35,014 nt of DNA from Roseburia sp. GTDB lineage: Bacteria; Bacillota; Clostridia; Lachnospirales; Lachnospiraceae. The DNA lies in assembly GCA_019421345.1 (NCBI GenBank), contig JAHZFL010000020.1, positions 1 to 35,014 on the forward strand, written 5' to 3'. The stretch's first letter is position 1. Each line of letters starts with the position of its first letter. The notes under the pieces are model-generated. The model saw only the letters and a program-made list of their open reading frames with translations, was not told the DNA's origin and did no database searches. Shown one piece after another: positions 15,085 through 21,286 of this stretch. The position numbers and the translations under genes were made by a program.

Positions 15085-15210
15085 AAGAAAATATTTGCTT
15101 ATTATCTGCCGACGACGGCAAAAGAAAAAAAGCCGTCGCGGAGCAGACATATTTTTACGCGCCTACTCTATTTCGGCGGCTTTGATTATCAGAGCCGCCG
15201 TTTCTTTTTT
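15085..15210 (+). ncRNA. Candidate short structured transcript under two-component control
   Basis: A transcript starting about 7 bases after the -10 box at 15073 would run about 125 bases to the terminator at 15174-15210. It contains a hairpin with TCTGC/GCAGA (15105-15109 with 15143-15147) and CGACGGC/GCCGTCG (15113-15119 with 15132-15138), then the terminator stem. An open frame crosses it from a TTG at 15095, but it lacks a ribosome site. It could be a small RNA, or an attenuated leader for the sigma-like gene. Existence is inferred from promoter-like and terminator sequences only. Confidence 0.4.
15174..15210 (+). terminator. Intrinsic terminator / attenuator
   Basis: CGGCGGCT (15174-15181) pairs with AGCCGCCG (15193-15200) around an 11-nt loop, followed by TTTCTTTTTT. 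It lies between the second GTAAGCT site and the 29-codon frame at 15276. Confidence 0.85.
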
Positions 15211-15248
15211 CTATCTAAATTCCAACGACGACCCTCTACCATGTAAAG

Positions 15249-15279
15249 GCATGGCGGCTTTGGGAGGTAGCTGCCATGC
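15249..15279 (+). promoter_or_regulatory. Hairpin sequestering a ribosome binding site and start codon
   Basis: GCATGGCGGCT (15249-15259) pairs with AGCTGCCATGC (15269-15279), 11 pairs with one G-U, around a 9-nt loop. The loop is the Shine-Dalgarno sequence GGGAGGT (15262-15268), and the start codon ATG (15276-15278) lies in the stem. Such a structure would hold the 29-codon frame closed until it is melted. Confidence 0.65.
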
Positions 15280-15365
15280 ACTTATTAACGTATAAACACA
15301 AATCGACATTATCCCTATTATCAAAAAAAGCCATTACCCGCCAACGGGTTATTCCGGCTATATAG
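15276..15365 (+). CDS. 29-aa leader-type peptide
   Basis: A 29-codon frame, MHLLTYKHKSTLSLLSKKAI then TRQRVIPAI and TAG, with a good GGGAGGT site 7 bases before the ATG. It is basic (about 8 Lys/Arg), Leu- and Ser-rich and has no recognisable domain. Its ribosome site and start codon are inside an 11-bp hairpin. It lies in the leader upstream of the Orf7-like sigma gene, after a terminator and before further hairpins, so a regulatory leader peptide is the most natural reading. It could also be a remnant of a longer gene. I do not recognise it. Confidence 0.45.
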   Translation: MHLLTYKHKSTLSLLSKKAITRQRVIPAI

Positions 15366-15405
15366 ATGAACTATCAAATCAATTAAATACTGCTGTTATT
15401 TCCTA

Positions 15406-15549
15406 TGCGTCTGTCTGCATTTTGCAGGCAGGCGCATTTCGCATTTTACAGAAGATTTTTCAAAAACTTTGCCCCCTTTTTGGCAAAGCAAAAAGTCGCC
15501 TGTATTATCCCGCGAAAAGGGGAGGTACTACCGCCTTTCGGCAGAAAGG
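15406..15549 (+). promoter_or_regulatory. Series of leader hairpins before the sigma-like gene
   Basis: Three stem-loops lie in succession. First, TGCGTCTGTCTGC (15406-15418) with GCAGGCAGGCGCA (15424-15436), 13 pairs including two G-U, followed by a T-rich stretch and so terminator-like. Second, CTTTGCC (15467-15473) with GGCAAAG (15482-15488). Third, CCTTTC (15534-15539) with GAAAGG (15544-15549), which overlaps the AAAGGAGGTG ribosome site of the gene at 15561. This suggests attenuation plus translational control. Confidence 0.6.
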
Positions 15550-15560
15550 AGGTGAACACC

Positions 15561-16001
15561 ATGACACCTAATCGCAGGGAATTTGAAAAGCAATGTGCGT
15601 TTCAAAAGTTCTGTAAATCAGTACTGCACAATGAAGCGTGCAACGCCCATGAGGAAATTCGTCGGCGCAGAGTTCGGGAGGTTACTTTTTCCAACCTTGC
15701 CTTGCATGAGGAACGGCAGCTTTATACCGTCGATAAGTATTTTCAAGACGAAGAAGCAGAGCCGTCTTATCAAATGGCAGGAAAAGAAATAACCCCAAAA
15801 CTGCTGCTTGAAGCTATCCGGGCTTTACCCGAAGAACGGCGCAAAATTGTACTGCTGTATTACTTTGAGGGATTGACTGATATAGAAATCGGAAAGCAGC
15901 TCAATATCTCAAGAAGTACGGTACAGTATCGCCGGACAAGCTCCTTTGAGCAGTTAAAAAAATATTTGGAGGAAAACGCTGATGAATGGATTGAATGGTA
16001 A
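15561..16001 (+). CDS. Orf7-like sigma-70 region 4 protein of conjugative transposons
   Basis: A 146-residue protein. The C-terminal half (about 85-140) is a sigma region 4 helix-turn-helix: LPEERRKIVLLYYFEGLTDI, then EIGKQLNISRSTVQYRRTSS. The N-terminal half has an EFEKQCAFQKFCKSVLHNEA start common to Tn916 Orf7 relatives. The ATG at 15561 has AAAGGAGGTG 6 bases upstream; the longer frame from 15405 has no ribosome site. It overlaps the next gene by 20 bp. In Tn916, Orf7 and Orf8 act in the cascade that turns on transfer genes; the elaborate leader upstream fits conditional expression of such a switch. Confidence 0.85.
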   Translation: MTPNRREFEKQCAFQKFCKSVLHNEACNAHEEIRRRRVREVTFSNLALHEERQLYTVDKYFQDEEAEPSYQMAGKEITPKLLLEAIRALPEERRKIVLLYYFEGLTDIEIGKQLNISRSTVQYRRTSSFEQLKKYLEENADEWIEW

Positions 16002-16239
16002 ACCGACCGAGTACCCGGAAAATGCCCTTGTTCCCTATCCCGTTATTTTGGCGGCGAGCAAAGGCGACCCGGACGCAATGAAGATTGTATTGCAGCATTT
16101 CAGCGGCTACATAGCAAGTCTTTCCATGCGGAAGCTCTATGACGAGCGAGGAAATGTTTATTTTGGAGTAGACGAAGAAATACGCGAAAGGCTGCAAGCA
16201 AAACTAATGAGGGCAATCCTCACATTTAGGGCTGAATAA
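15982..16239 (+). CDS. Orf8-like conjugative transposon helix-turn-helix protein (copy 2)
   Basis: An 85-residue protein of the HTH_16 / Tn916 Orf8 family: YPVILAASKGDPDAMKIVLQ, then HFSGYIASLSMRKLYDERGN and VDEEIRERLQAKLMRAILTF. It starts inside the end of the sigma-like gene with GGAGG about 9 bases upstream. The paralogue at 1676-1945 shares the spacing of its landmarks but differs in most residues. The Orf7-Orf8 pair is the usual arrangement; the extra copy next to the relaxase remnant may come from a second element. It ends before an unusual ORF-less structured stretch. Confidence 0.82.
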   Translation: MNGLNGKPTEYPENALVPYPVILAASKGDPDAMKIVLQHFSGYIASLSMRKLYDERGNVYFGVDEEIRERLQAKLMRAILTFRAE

Positions 16240-16368
16240 AGCAACGCGGTATTGGAACGCTTCCCCCTTTTCCGTTCCATATCGCAGAACAGCCCTCTGC
16301 TCTTTGACAAAGAAAGCGGCGCAATAGAACGGCGACGCAGCATAAAGCAAATCGGATACATTCCTTTT

Positions 16369-16607
16369 GTGCCGAGCCATGCGGTGGGTACGCCATGACC
16401 TTTCTCTTAACAGAGAAGCGAGCGAAAAATACCACGCCGTAAAGCAGGGATAGCAGCCTGCGGGCGATAACGCACAGAATACATAATGATACTTCCTTAC
16501 AGCCATAGTCCGAGCGTTAGAAGCGTCGCAGGCAATGGGTAGGGCTTCGGCAGACCGCCGGAGGGGTGCAAGTCCCATGAGGTTACGCTAATAGCCGTCC
16601 GATTAAA
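16369..16607 (+). ncRNA. Candidate structured non-coding RNA
   Basis: No frame in 16240-16657 looks coding; the segment is GC-richer than its surroundings. Visible pairings are TTCTCT/AGAGAA with a TAAC loop (16402-16417), GCAGG/CCTGC (from 16444), CTTCGGC/GCCGGAG with a 5-nt loop (16545-16563), and a possible long-range GCCTGCG (16456-16462) with CGCAGGC (16527-16533). Short GGG...CCC ends near 16564-16575 add another stem. The density of pairings and the layout remind me of HEARO/omega-type RNAs of IscB elements, but no IscB frame is present and I cannot confirm the family. Orientation is assumed to be plus. Confidence 0.4.
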
Positions 16608-16657
16608 GCCTATGTTACAGATTAACTTTTGACCCATTTAGAAAGGGGGACGACAAA

Positions 16658-16861
16658 TTGAACAATAACGACGTGCCGATTTGGGAAAAGTACACGCTTA
16701 CCATAGAAGAAGCAGCAAAATATTTCCGTATCGGAGAAAGCAAACTGCGGAAACTGGCAGAAGAAAATCCCGTCCCGGACTGGGTAATGATGAACGGAAA
16801 CCGTATTCAGATTAAGCGGAAGCAGTTTGAAAAAATGATTGATACGGTGGACGCAATCTGA
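16658..16861 (+). CDS. xis: Tn916-type excisionase (Xis)
   Basis: A 67-residue protein closely resembling Tn916 Xis: IPIWE-like start (VPIWEKYTLTIEEAAKYFRI), GESKLRKLAEENPVPDW, and MMNGNRIQIKRKQFEKMID. It has the winged-helix excisionase fold, binds near the element ends and directs Int toward excision. The start is a TTG at 16658 with AAAGGGGG about 8 bases upstream; no ATG is available, so initiation may be deliberately weak. It lies 80 bases before int, separated by a palindrome-rich leader. Confidence 0.93.
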   Translation: MNNNDVPIWEKYTLTIEEAAKYFRIGESKLRKLAEENPVPDWVMMNGNRIQIKRKQFEKMIDTVDAI

Positions 16862-16871
16862 TAGTGAAATC

Positions 16872-16933
16872 GAGCCTTGAATGTGGTACAATGTAGTCAA
16901 GCATATCAAGGCTCTTTCCATTATGGAAAGGAG
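16872..16933 (+). promoter_or_regulatory. int leader: extended -10 promoter and two palindromes
   Basis: GAGCCTTGA (16872-16880) and TCAAGGCTC (16906-16914) form a 9-bp inverted repeat flanking TGTGGTACAAT, an extended -10-like element (TACAAT at 16887-16892). Immediately after, CTTTCCAT (16914-16921) pairs with ATGGAAAG (16923-16930), which overlaps the int ribosome site (GGAAAGGAG, 16925-16933). The layout suggests both transcriptional and translational restraint of integrase. Confidence 0.55.
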
Positions 16934-16940
16934 CATAACG

Positions 16941-18134
16941 ATGTCGGAAAAAAGACGGGATAATAAAAATCGTATTCTCCGCACCGGAGAGAGCCAGAGA
17001 AAAGACGGGAGATATGCCTACAAATATATAGATACCTTTGGAAAACCGCAGTTTGTGTATTCTTGGAAGTTAGTACCTACGGACAAAACCCCGGCAGGAA
17101 AACGCGACGATATAGCGTTGAGAGAAAAAGAGAAAGAAATCCAAAAAGACCTTGATGACGGTATCGACCATATCGGAAAGAAAATGACGGTCTGCCAGCT
17201 CTACGCAAAGCAGATACGCCACCGGGCAAATGTGCGGCATGGTACAAAGCAGGGGCGAAAACAGCTCATGCGGATTTTGCAGGAGGATAAACTTGGAGCC
17301 TGCCGGATTGAAAATGTGAAGCTCTCCGACGCAAAGGAATGGGCGTTACGTATGAAAGAAAAAGGTTACGGCTTCAAGACTATCAACAATCACAAGCGTT
17401 CCTTAAAGGCTGCCTTTTACACAGCCATACAGGACGATTGTATTCGTAAAAATCCGTTTGACTTCCAGTTGAACACCGTCCTTGAAGATGATACGGAACC
17501 AAAGGAACCTCTATCCCCTACGCAGGAAGCGGCTTTTCTGTCCTTTGTGCAGCATGATAAAGTCTATCAAAAATACTACGACGAGATTATCATACTGTTA
17601 GGGACAGGGCTTCGCATTTCGGAACTCTGCGGACTGACGGAAGCTGACGTTGACTTAGACAAACAGCTTATCCATGTAGACCACCAACTTTTGAAGATTG
17701 CAGACGTGGGCTACTATGTGGAAACGCCTAAGACGAAAAGCGGCAACCGGGTTATTCCCATGAGCGAAAAAGTGTTGGAAGCATTTCAGCGGGTGCTGAA
17801 CAAACGGAAATATGCACAGCCTGTTATGTTGGAGGGCTACACAAAATTTCTGTTCCTTAACCGGAATGGCTTGCCTAAAGTAGCAGTCAACTATGAAAGT
17901 ATGTTCCGAGGGCTTGTAAGGAAATACAACAAAACGCAAAAGGTAGCATTGCCAAAGGTAATGACACCGCACACCTTACGCCACACATTCTGCACCACGT
18001 TAGCAAATGCAGGAATGAACCCAAAGGCATTGCAGTACATCATGGGACATTCCAACATCAATATGACGCTGAACTATTACGCGCATACGACTTCCGAAAC
18101 GTCGATAACAGAAATGAAGCGGCTGATTGCATAA
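16941..18134 (+). CDS. int: Tn916-family tyrosine integrase
   Basis: A 397-residue tyrosine recombinase that integrates and excises the element. The N-terminal arm-binding domain (about 1-75, with RKDGRYAYKYID), the core-binding domain (about 85-180) and the catalytic domain all match Tn916 Int. Catalytic residues are Arg225 (GTGLRISEL), His344 and Arg347 (HTLRHTF), His370 (MGHSN) and nucleophile Tyr379 or 380 (LNYYAHT). These positions agree with those I recall for Tn916 Int (Tyr379). ATG at 16941 has GGAAAGGAG 7 bases upstream; the longer frame from 16881 overlaps the leader palindromes. It ends at the right end of the element, directly beside the arm-type sites. Confidence 0.95.
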   Translation: MSEKRRDNKNRILRTGESQRKDGRYAYKYIDTFGKPQFVYSWKLVPTDKTPAGKRDDIALREKEKEIQKDLDDGIDHIGKKMTVCQLYAKQIRHRANVRHGTKQGRKQLMRILQEDKLGACRIENVKLSDAKEWALRMKEKGYGFKTINNHKRSLKAAFYTAIQDDCIRKNPFDFQLNTVLEDDTEPKEPLSPTQEAAFLSFVQHDKVYQKYYDEIIILLGTGLRISELCGLTEADVDLDKQLIHVDHQLLKIADVGYYVETPKTKSGNRVIPMSEKVLEAFQRVLNKRKYAQPVMLEGYTKFLFLNRNGLPKVAVNYESMFRGLVRKYNKTQKVALPKVMTPHTLRHTFCTTLANAGMNPKALQYIMGHSNINMTLNYYAHTTSETSITEMKRLIA

Positions 18135-18171
18135 GTAGTAAACGGAGAATTTACTACTCCACATACTACTT
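18134..18171. promoter_or_regulatory. Int arm-type (DR2-like) binding sites at the ICE right end
   Basis: Three copies of an AGTAGTAAA-like motif: AGTAGTAAA (18134-18142) on the plus strand, TTTACTACT (18150-18158), its inverse, and ATACTACTT (18163-18171), an inverse variant. The arm sites bound by the Tn916 Int N-terminal domain contain AGTAGTAAA. The first two also form a hairpin that could end int transcription. Confidence 0.75.
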
Positions 18172-18440
18172 TTGAACACCAAAACATACGGGGATATAAG
18201 AAGATTTGAGAATATCTTCCATAACGAAAAATGCCGGAAAAGCCTGTAACAATAGGCTATACCGGCATATAAGAACTTTTGAAAAGATAGTCAAAAATTA
18301 CTTTGTGATTTATTTACAAAAAACTATAAAAAGCTTATCAACCCATTCCAAAAATTATTATACATCTGCTCATCTTTAATAGGCGGAAACACATTTCATG
18401 TGCCGCCGCCTATCATTGTATTTTCATACCTTTAACGCTT
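18172..18440. other. ICE right terminus / chromosome junction region without genes
   Basis: The region holds several inverted repeats. GAAGAT/ATCTTC lies at 18200-18219. A nested hairpin at 18231-18268 has ATGCCGG with CCGGCAT outside and AGCCT with AGGCT inside. ATAGGCGG/CCGCCTAT with inner CACAT/ATGTG lies at 18379-18413. The AT-rich stretch about 18290-18350 is the likely junction, but without attL the exact end cannot be set. The last hairpin probably serves the minus-strand small gene at 18441. Confidence 0.5.
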
Positions 18441-18617
18441 TCAATTATTAAAATAAATGAATAAGAATAAAGCGATGATTGCAAAAGCTCCAGCAGCATA
18501 AATTACTTTTAAGCAACCGGAAGCTTTCAGCTTTAAGATAACTTTTTTACTATTGAAAATAAGGATGATACTTACAAGTACCACTGCAAGATTCAGCGGA
18601 CTTTTTAATATATCCAT
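18441..18617 (-). CDS. Small two-helix membrane protein, unknown
   Basis: A 58-residue protein, MDILKSPLNLAVVLVSIILI then a basic turn (NSKKVILKLKASG) and a second hydrophobic helix (VIYAAGAFAIIALFLFIYF). I chose the ATG at 18617 because AGGAG lies 8 bases upstream; the frame extends to 18689 without a ribosome site. Both helices are long enough to span the membrane, joined by a cationic loop. It could be a small stress or regulatory membrane peptide; I do not recognise it. It is the first gene on the chromosomal side of the ICE, divergent from the GHKL kinase. Confidence 0.55.
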   Translation of the reverse strand: MDILKSPLNLAVVLVSIILIFNSKKVILKLKASGCLKVIYAAGAFAIIALFLFIYFNN

Positions 18618-19120
18618 ATTTGATGCTCCTAATATTCTTTGAAGAATGATCCACTCAGAAAAAATAATTATTAATAATACAATACTCATTCATAGACACA
18701 GGCTTCGGCTGCTCCTGTGCTTCCACCCCCCTGACGTTTCGCCGACTGCTCCGACTGTGCCTCCTGCGCATTTTAAAACGGAAATCTGTTCCCTCTTTTC
18801 ACTCAGTCGACACAGCAATATACTTATCTTTTCTTCCACAAAAAGCAGCTTTCTTTGTCCACGCCGCTTTATCCTTGTTTCCATAAACATAATAGATTGC
18901 TTTTACAATTTCAATACCCACATGCTATTTGACAGGAAATCGGTGCTATTTGGTATAATTTCATTGTTTTTAAATGAATGAAACCTGTTCCCTACAGTTG
19001 CAAGCGTATGCCTTTTCCTCTATAATTACAACATACCTTTACTGTTTGGTAAAAAATCGATACTGCTTAACGTCTCTTTTGTTTGAATGGACTTGCCCAG
19101 TCAAAAGAAAGGTATCTCTT
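18618..19120. other. Intergenic region upstream of the GHKL kinase
   Basis: About 500 bases without a convincing gene. Short frames on both strands lack ribosome sites and look like shadows. The only clear element is a plus-strand promoter near 18929-18959. The pyrimidine-rich stretch 18700-18850 has no recognised homology and may be a decayed gene. Confidence 0.5.
18929..18959 (+). promoter_or_regulatory. Promoter of the GHKL kinase gene
   Basis: TTGACA (18929-18934) and an extended -10 TGGTATAAT (TATAAT at 18954-18959), with a 19-base spacer compensated by the TG extension. The predicted 5' untranslated region is about 155 bases. Confidence 0.65.
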
Positions 19121-20413
19121 ATGTATGTACATCATTTTATTTTAGACCTGTTAGCAAATTTTCTTGACTTTTTTACAATGGAACTTTTTGCCCTTACCTG
19201 CTTTCGCTATCAGCATCCATTTCAGAAAACATGGTATCGCAGCCTGTTTATAATTATCAATCTGGCAATCGCAGCCGTTCCGGTCATTCCCTATATTCCC
19301 CTTGTCTATATGATCCTCTGCTTCTTTTATTTTTTCTTTGTTTCTTCTTTTCGGGCAAAAGAAAGCTTTCTTTTCTGGGTGAAATACGAGATCATCATAC
19401 ATTTCGTACAATTTGGAGCATACGTCTTCACCGCTTCTTTTAATCTAAAAATGTATGCGGAAGGCAATGATCCCACTCTGCCATTTTTTGAGTATCAGGC
19501 TGTTACAAGCCTGCTGCTGACCTATATCCTTGTGAATCTCTATATGAATGCAAGACGTCTGAAATCCCTGCAGATCAAAACAGTCTACCCCGTCACATTT
19601 TCCCTGCTTTCTATCGGGATTTTATTTTTAGTGATCTTTTTCAACAACATGCTCTCCCCATTTGCGGAGTTATCCACAATCCTGCCGTGGCTCTATCTCT
19701 CTGTTGTCTGTATTCTCTCGCTTGCCCTCAATTCTTATGGGAAAATCATTGAAATTTTAGAGGAACGCATGAAGGAAAGTCTACTGACTGACAAATATCA
19801 AATGGAGCTCTCTTATTTTGGTGATATTCAAAAATCATTAGAGCATATCTCGCGCCTTCGCCACGATTTTAAAAATCACCTGATCGTGCTGGATTCCTAT
19901 GCGGCGCAAAACCAAACGCAAAAGCTGCGCGGCTATCTTTCGCAGATCACCTCAGAGCTGGAAATTTCCAGACTAATTTGCACACCGGACGATTTAATTT
20001 CATCCATTCTGAATACAAAAAATGCAGTCTGTCAAAGACTGCACATAACGTTTGAGGTAATCTCCGATTTCCCCGATCGATATTTTTCTGATTTTGCCGC
20101 CATTACAATCCTCGGCAATATTTTAGACAATGCGATCACGGCAGCCGCCGAAGCAAAAGACCGGCAGATCAAACTTTCTCTGCTGCAGGCAGACTATTAC
20201 CTCGCAATCTCCTGCACAAACACTCATCACGGCGCGATCCATGAAAAAAACGGTGTTTTCTTAAGCACAAAAACGGACACCTCCTCTGTCCACGGCCTTG
20301 GAATCGGAAATGTCCGCAAATGCATAACGGATTTAAACGGAACGCTGGACATCCGCTATACCGATCAGGAATTTACCGTGGATATTCTGATTCCCAATCG
20401 CCCTACCGGATAA
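19121..20413 (+). CDS. GHKL-family (AgrC-like) sensor histidine kinase
   Basis: A 430-residue membrane kinase. The N-terminal 205 residues hold about six transmembrane helices, as in AgrC-like receptors for peptide pheromones. They are followed by a helical linker and the H box SRLRHDFKNHLIVLDSY with His248. The GHKL ATPase domain has N box NILDNAITAA and a G box HGLGIGNVRKCI. I start at the ATG at 19121, where AGAAAGG lies 8 bases upstream and which begins with a hydrophobic helix; the frame extends upstream to 18974 without support. It converges on the CPBP/LytTR pair and probably phosphorylates that LytTR regulator. No AgrB/AgrD-type gene is seen. Confidence 0.88.
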   Translation: MYVHHFILDLLANFLDFFTMELFALTCFRYQHPFQKTWYRSLFIIINLAIAAVPVIPYIPLVYMILCFFYFFFVSSFRAKESFLFWVKYEIIIHFVQFGAYVFTASFNLKMYAEGNDPTLPFFEYQAVTSLLLTYILVNLYMNARRLKSLQIKTVYPVTFSLLSIGILFLVIFFNNMLSPFAELSTILPWLYLSVVCILSLALNSYGKIIEILEERMKESLLTDKYQMELSYFGDIQKSLEHISRLRHDFKNHLIVLDSYAAQNQTQKLRGYLSQITSELEISRLICTPDDLISSILNTKNAVCQRLHITFEVISDFPDRYFSDFAAITILGNILDNAITAAAEAKDRQIKLSLLQADYYLAISCTNTHHGAIHEKNGVFLSTKTDTSSVHGLGIGNVRKCITDLNGTLDIRYTDQEFTVDILIPNRPTG

Positions 20414-20443
20414 AACTCCGGCGCACCGTTTCCTCCTATTTTT

Positions 20444-21286
20444 CTATAGAGCCGCTTGTTTTTGGAAATCTGTCTGCTTTCTAATCCATATCAGCAGCAC
20501 GGCAACAAGGATGAAAGACAAAGCACCTGCGATCCAGATTACCGCAGCAGGCAGAGCCGGAAGCAAAAAGAGCATTTCCCCTGCTGTATTAAACGCCATA
20601 TGGAGCAAAATACTTGCCGCCAATGAGCCATATCTCTCGAAGCACCATACTAATAGAACTCCGAACAAACATGTGTAGGCAGACCAAAGAAGATTACCGT
20701 GCATCGCACCAAAAAGCACCGCGCTTAAAATTGCTGCCAGCCATATGGGCATCCCTCTTTTTAAACGTGTATACACAAATCCGCGAAATATCATTTCCTC
20801 CATCACAGGCGCTATGAGTATGCTGGAAACCCATTGCATGATTATATTACCTCCGGAAAGAACGCTTGTGCTTTCCGCATAGGACTCCATCCAGCTCTGC
20901 GGAAGCGGCAGTACCTGCATGAAAAATGACACAGCTATATTAAGTATCATGCCAAGTGCAAGCAGCGGCAGCACTCCCTTTTTGTCAATCCTCCTAAGAC
21001 AGACCTCCTCGCTCAATCTTTTATTACGCAGTGAACAGATGATCCAGCAGCTAAGCAGCGTGAGTATTCCCGAAATCAAAAGGACAGGAGCGGTGTGCTT
21101 CTCCATTTCTTCCGCCGCCCTCATAGTCAGCGCCATCTCATCCAGCGCGTGACCCTTGCTGGTCATTTCCTGTGCCAGCCGTGACATTAACATACTCATT
21201 GTGCCAATGCTCACCGTAAACGACACAACTGCATAGACCATAAAATAAAAAAATGCTTTTCCCAACGCCGATGCCGTTCTTCTCAT
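20444..21286 (-). CDS. CPBP family intramembrane metalloprotease (CAAX/Abi)
   Basis: A 280-residue membrane protein with about eight hydrophobic segments. The CPBP motifs are complete: motif 1 EEMIFR (Glu163, Glu164, Arg168), motif 2 FGAMHGN with His196, and motif 3 HMAFN (His229, Asn233). These residues form the glutamate and histidine metal site used by Rce1-type proteases. It overlaps the LytTR regulator gene by 4 bp and is co-transcribed with it. CPBP proteases often accompany peptide-based quorum sensing or bacteriocin systems, maturing a peptide or giving self-immunity. The pairing with an AgrC-like kinase and LytTR regulator suggests such a role, but no substrate peptide is visible. 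Confidence 0.88.
   Translation of the reverse strand: MRRTASALGKAFFYFMVYAVVSFTVSIGTMSMLMSRLAQEMTSKGHALDEMALTMRAAEEMEKHTAPVLLISGILTLLSCWIICSLRNKRLSEEVCLRRIDKKGVLPLLALGMILNIAVSFFMQVLPLPQSWMESYAESTSVLSGGNIIMQWVSSILIAPVMEEMIFRGFVYTRLKRGMPIWLAAILSAVLFGAMHGNLLWSAYTCLFGVLLVWCFERYGSLAASILLHMAFNTAGEMLFLLPALPAAVIWIAGALSFILVAVLLIWIRKQTDFQKQAAL

Larger units (their letters stand above)
1..18300. mobile_element. Right portion of a Tn916/Tn1549-family integrative conjugative element
   Basis: The segment contains a relaxase and MobC, TTRAP and Cys-rich VLP genes, Orf7-like sigma and Orf8-like proteins, Xis and a Tn916-type integrase. This is the usual order at the integrase end of Tn916/Tn1549-like elements. 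Cargo is a lantibiotic-immunity module and a second two-component/ABC system. The left end and the conjugation machinery (T4SS, coupling protein) lie outside the window. The right boundary is not resolved to the base: it should fall between the integrase stop at 18134 and the chromosomal small gene at 18441, and 18300 is an estimate. No attL is visible, so the att core cannot be defined by comparison. Confidence 0.9.

Noticed and set aside
15095..15295. 66-aa plus-strand frame across the structured leader
   Set aside because: It starts at a TTG without a ribosome site and runs through a hairpin, a terminator and the sequestered start of another frame; its composition is that of translated RNA structure.
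16204..16578. Minus-strand 124-aa frame opposite the structured segment
   Set aside because: Its composition is irregular (many Arg, Cys, Ser), it has no ribosome site and it overlaps the Orf8-like gene antisense; the RNA-structure reading explains the region better.
18690..18981. Short frames on both strands upstream of the GHKL kinase
   Set aside because: They lack ribosome sites and recognisable domains, and the plus-strand one runs across the kinase promoter.
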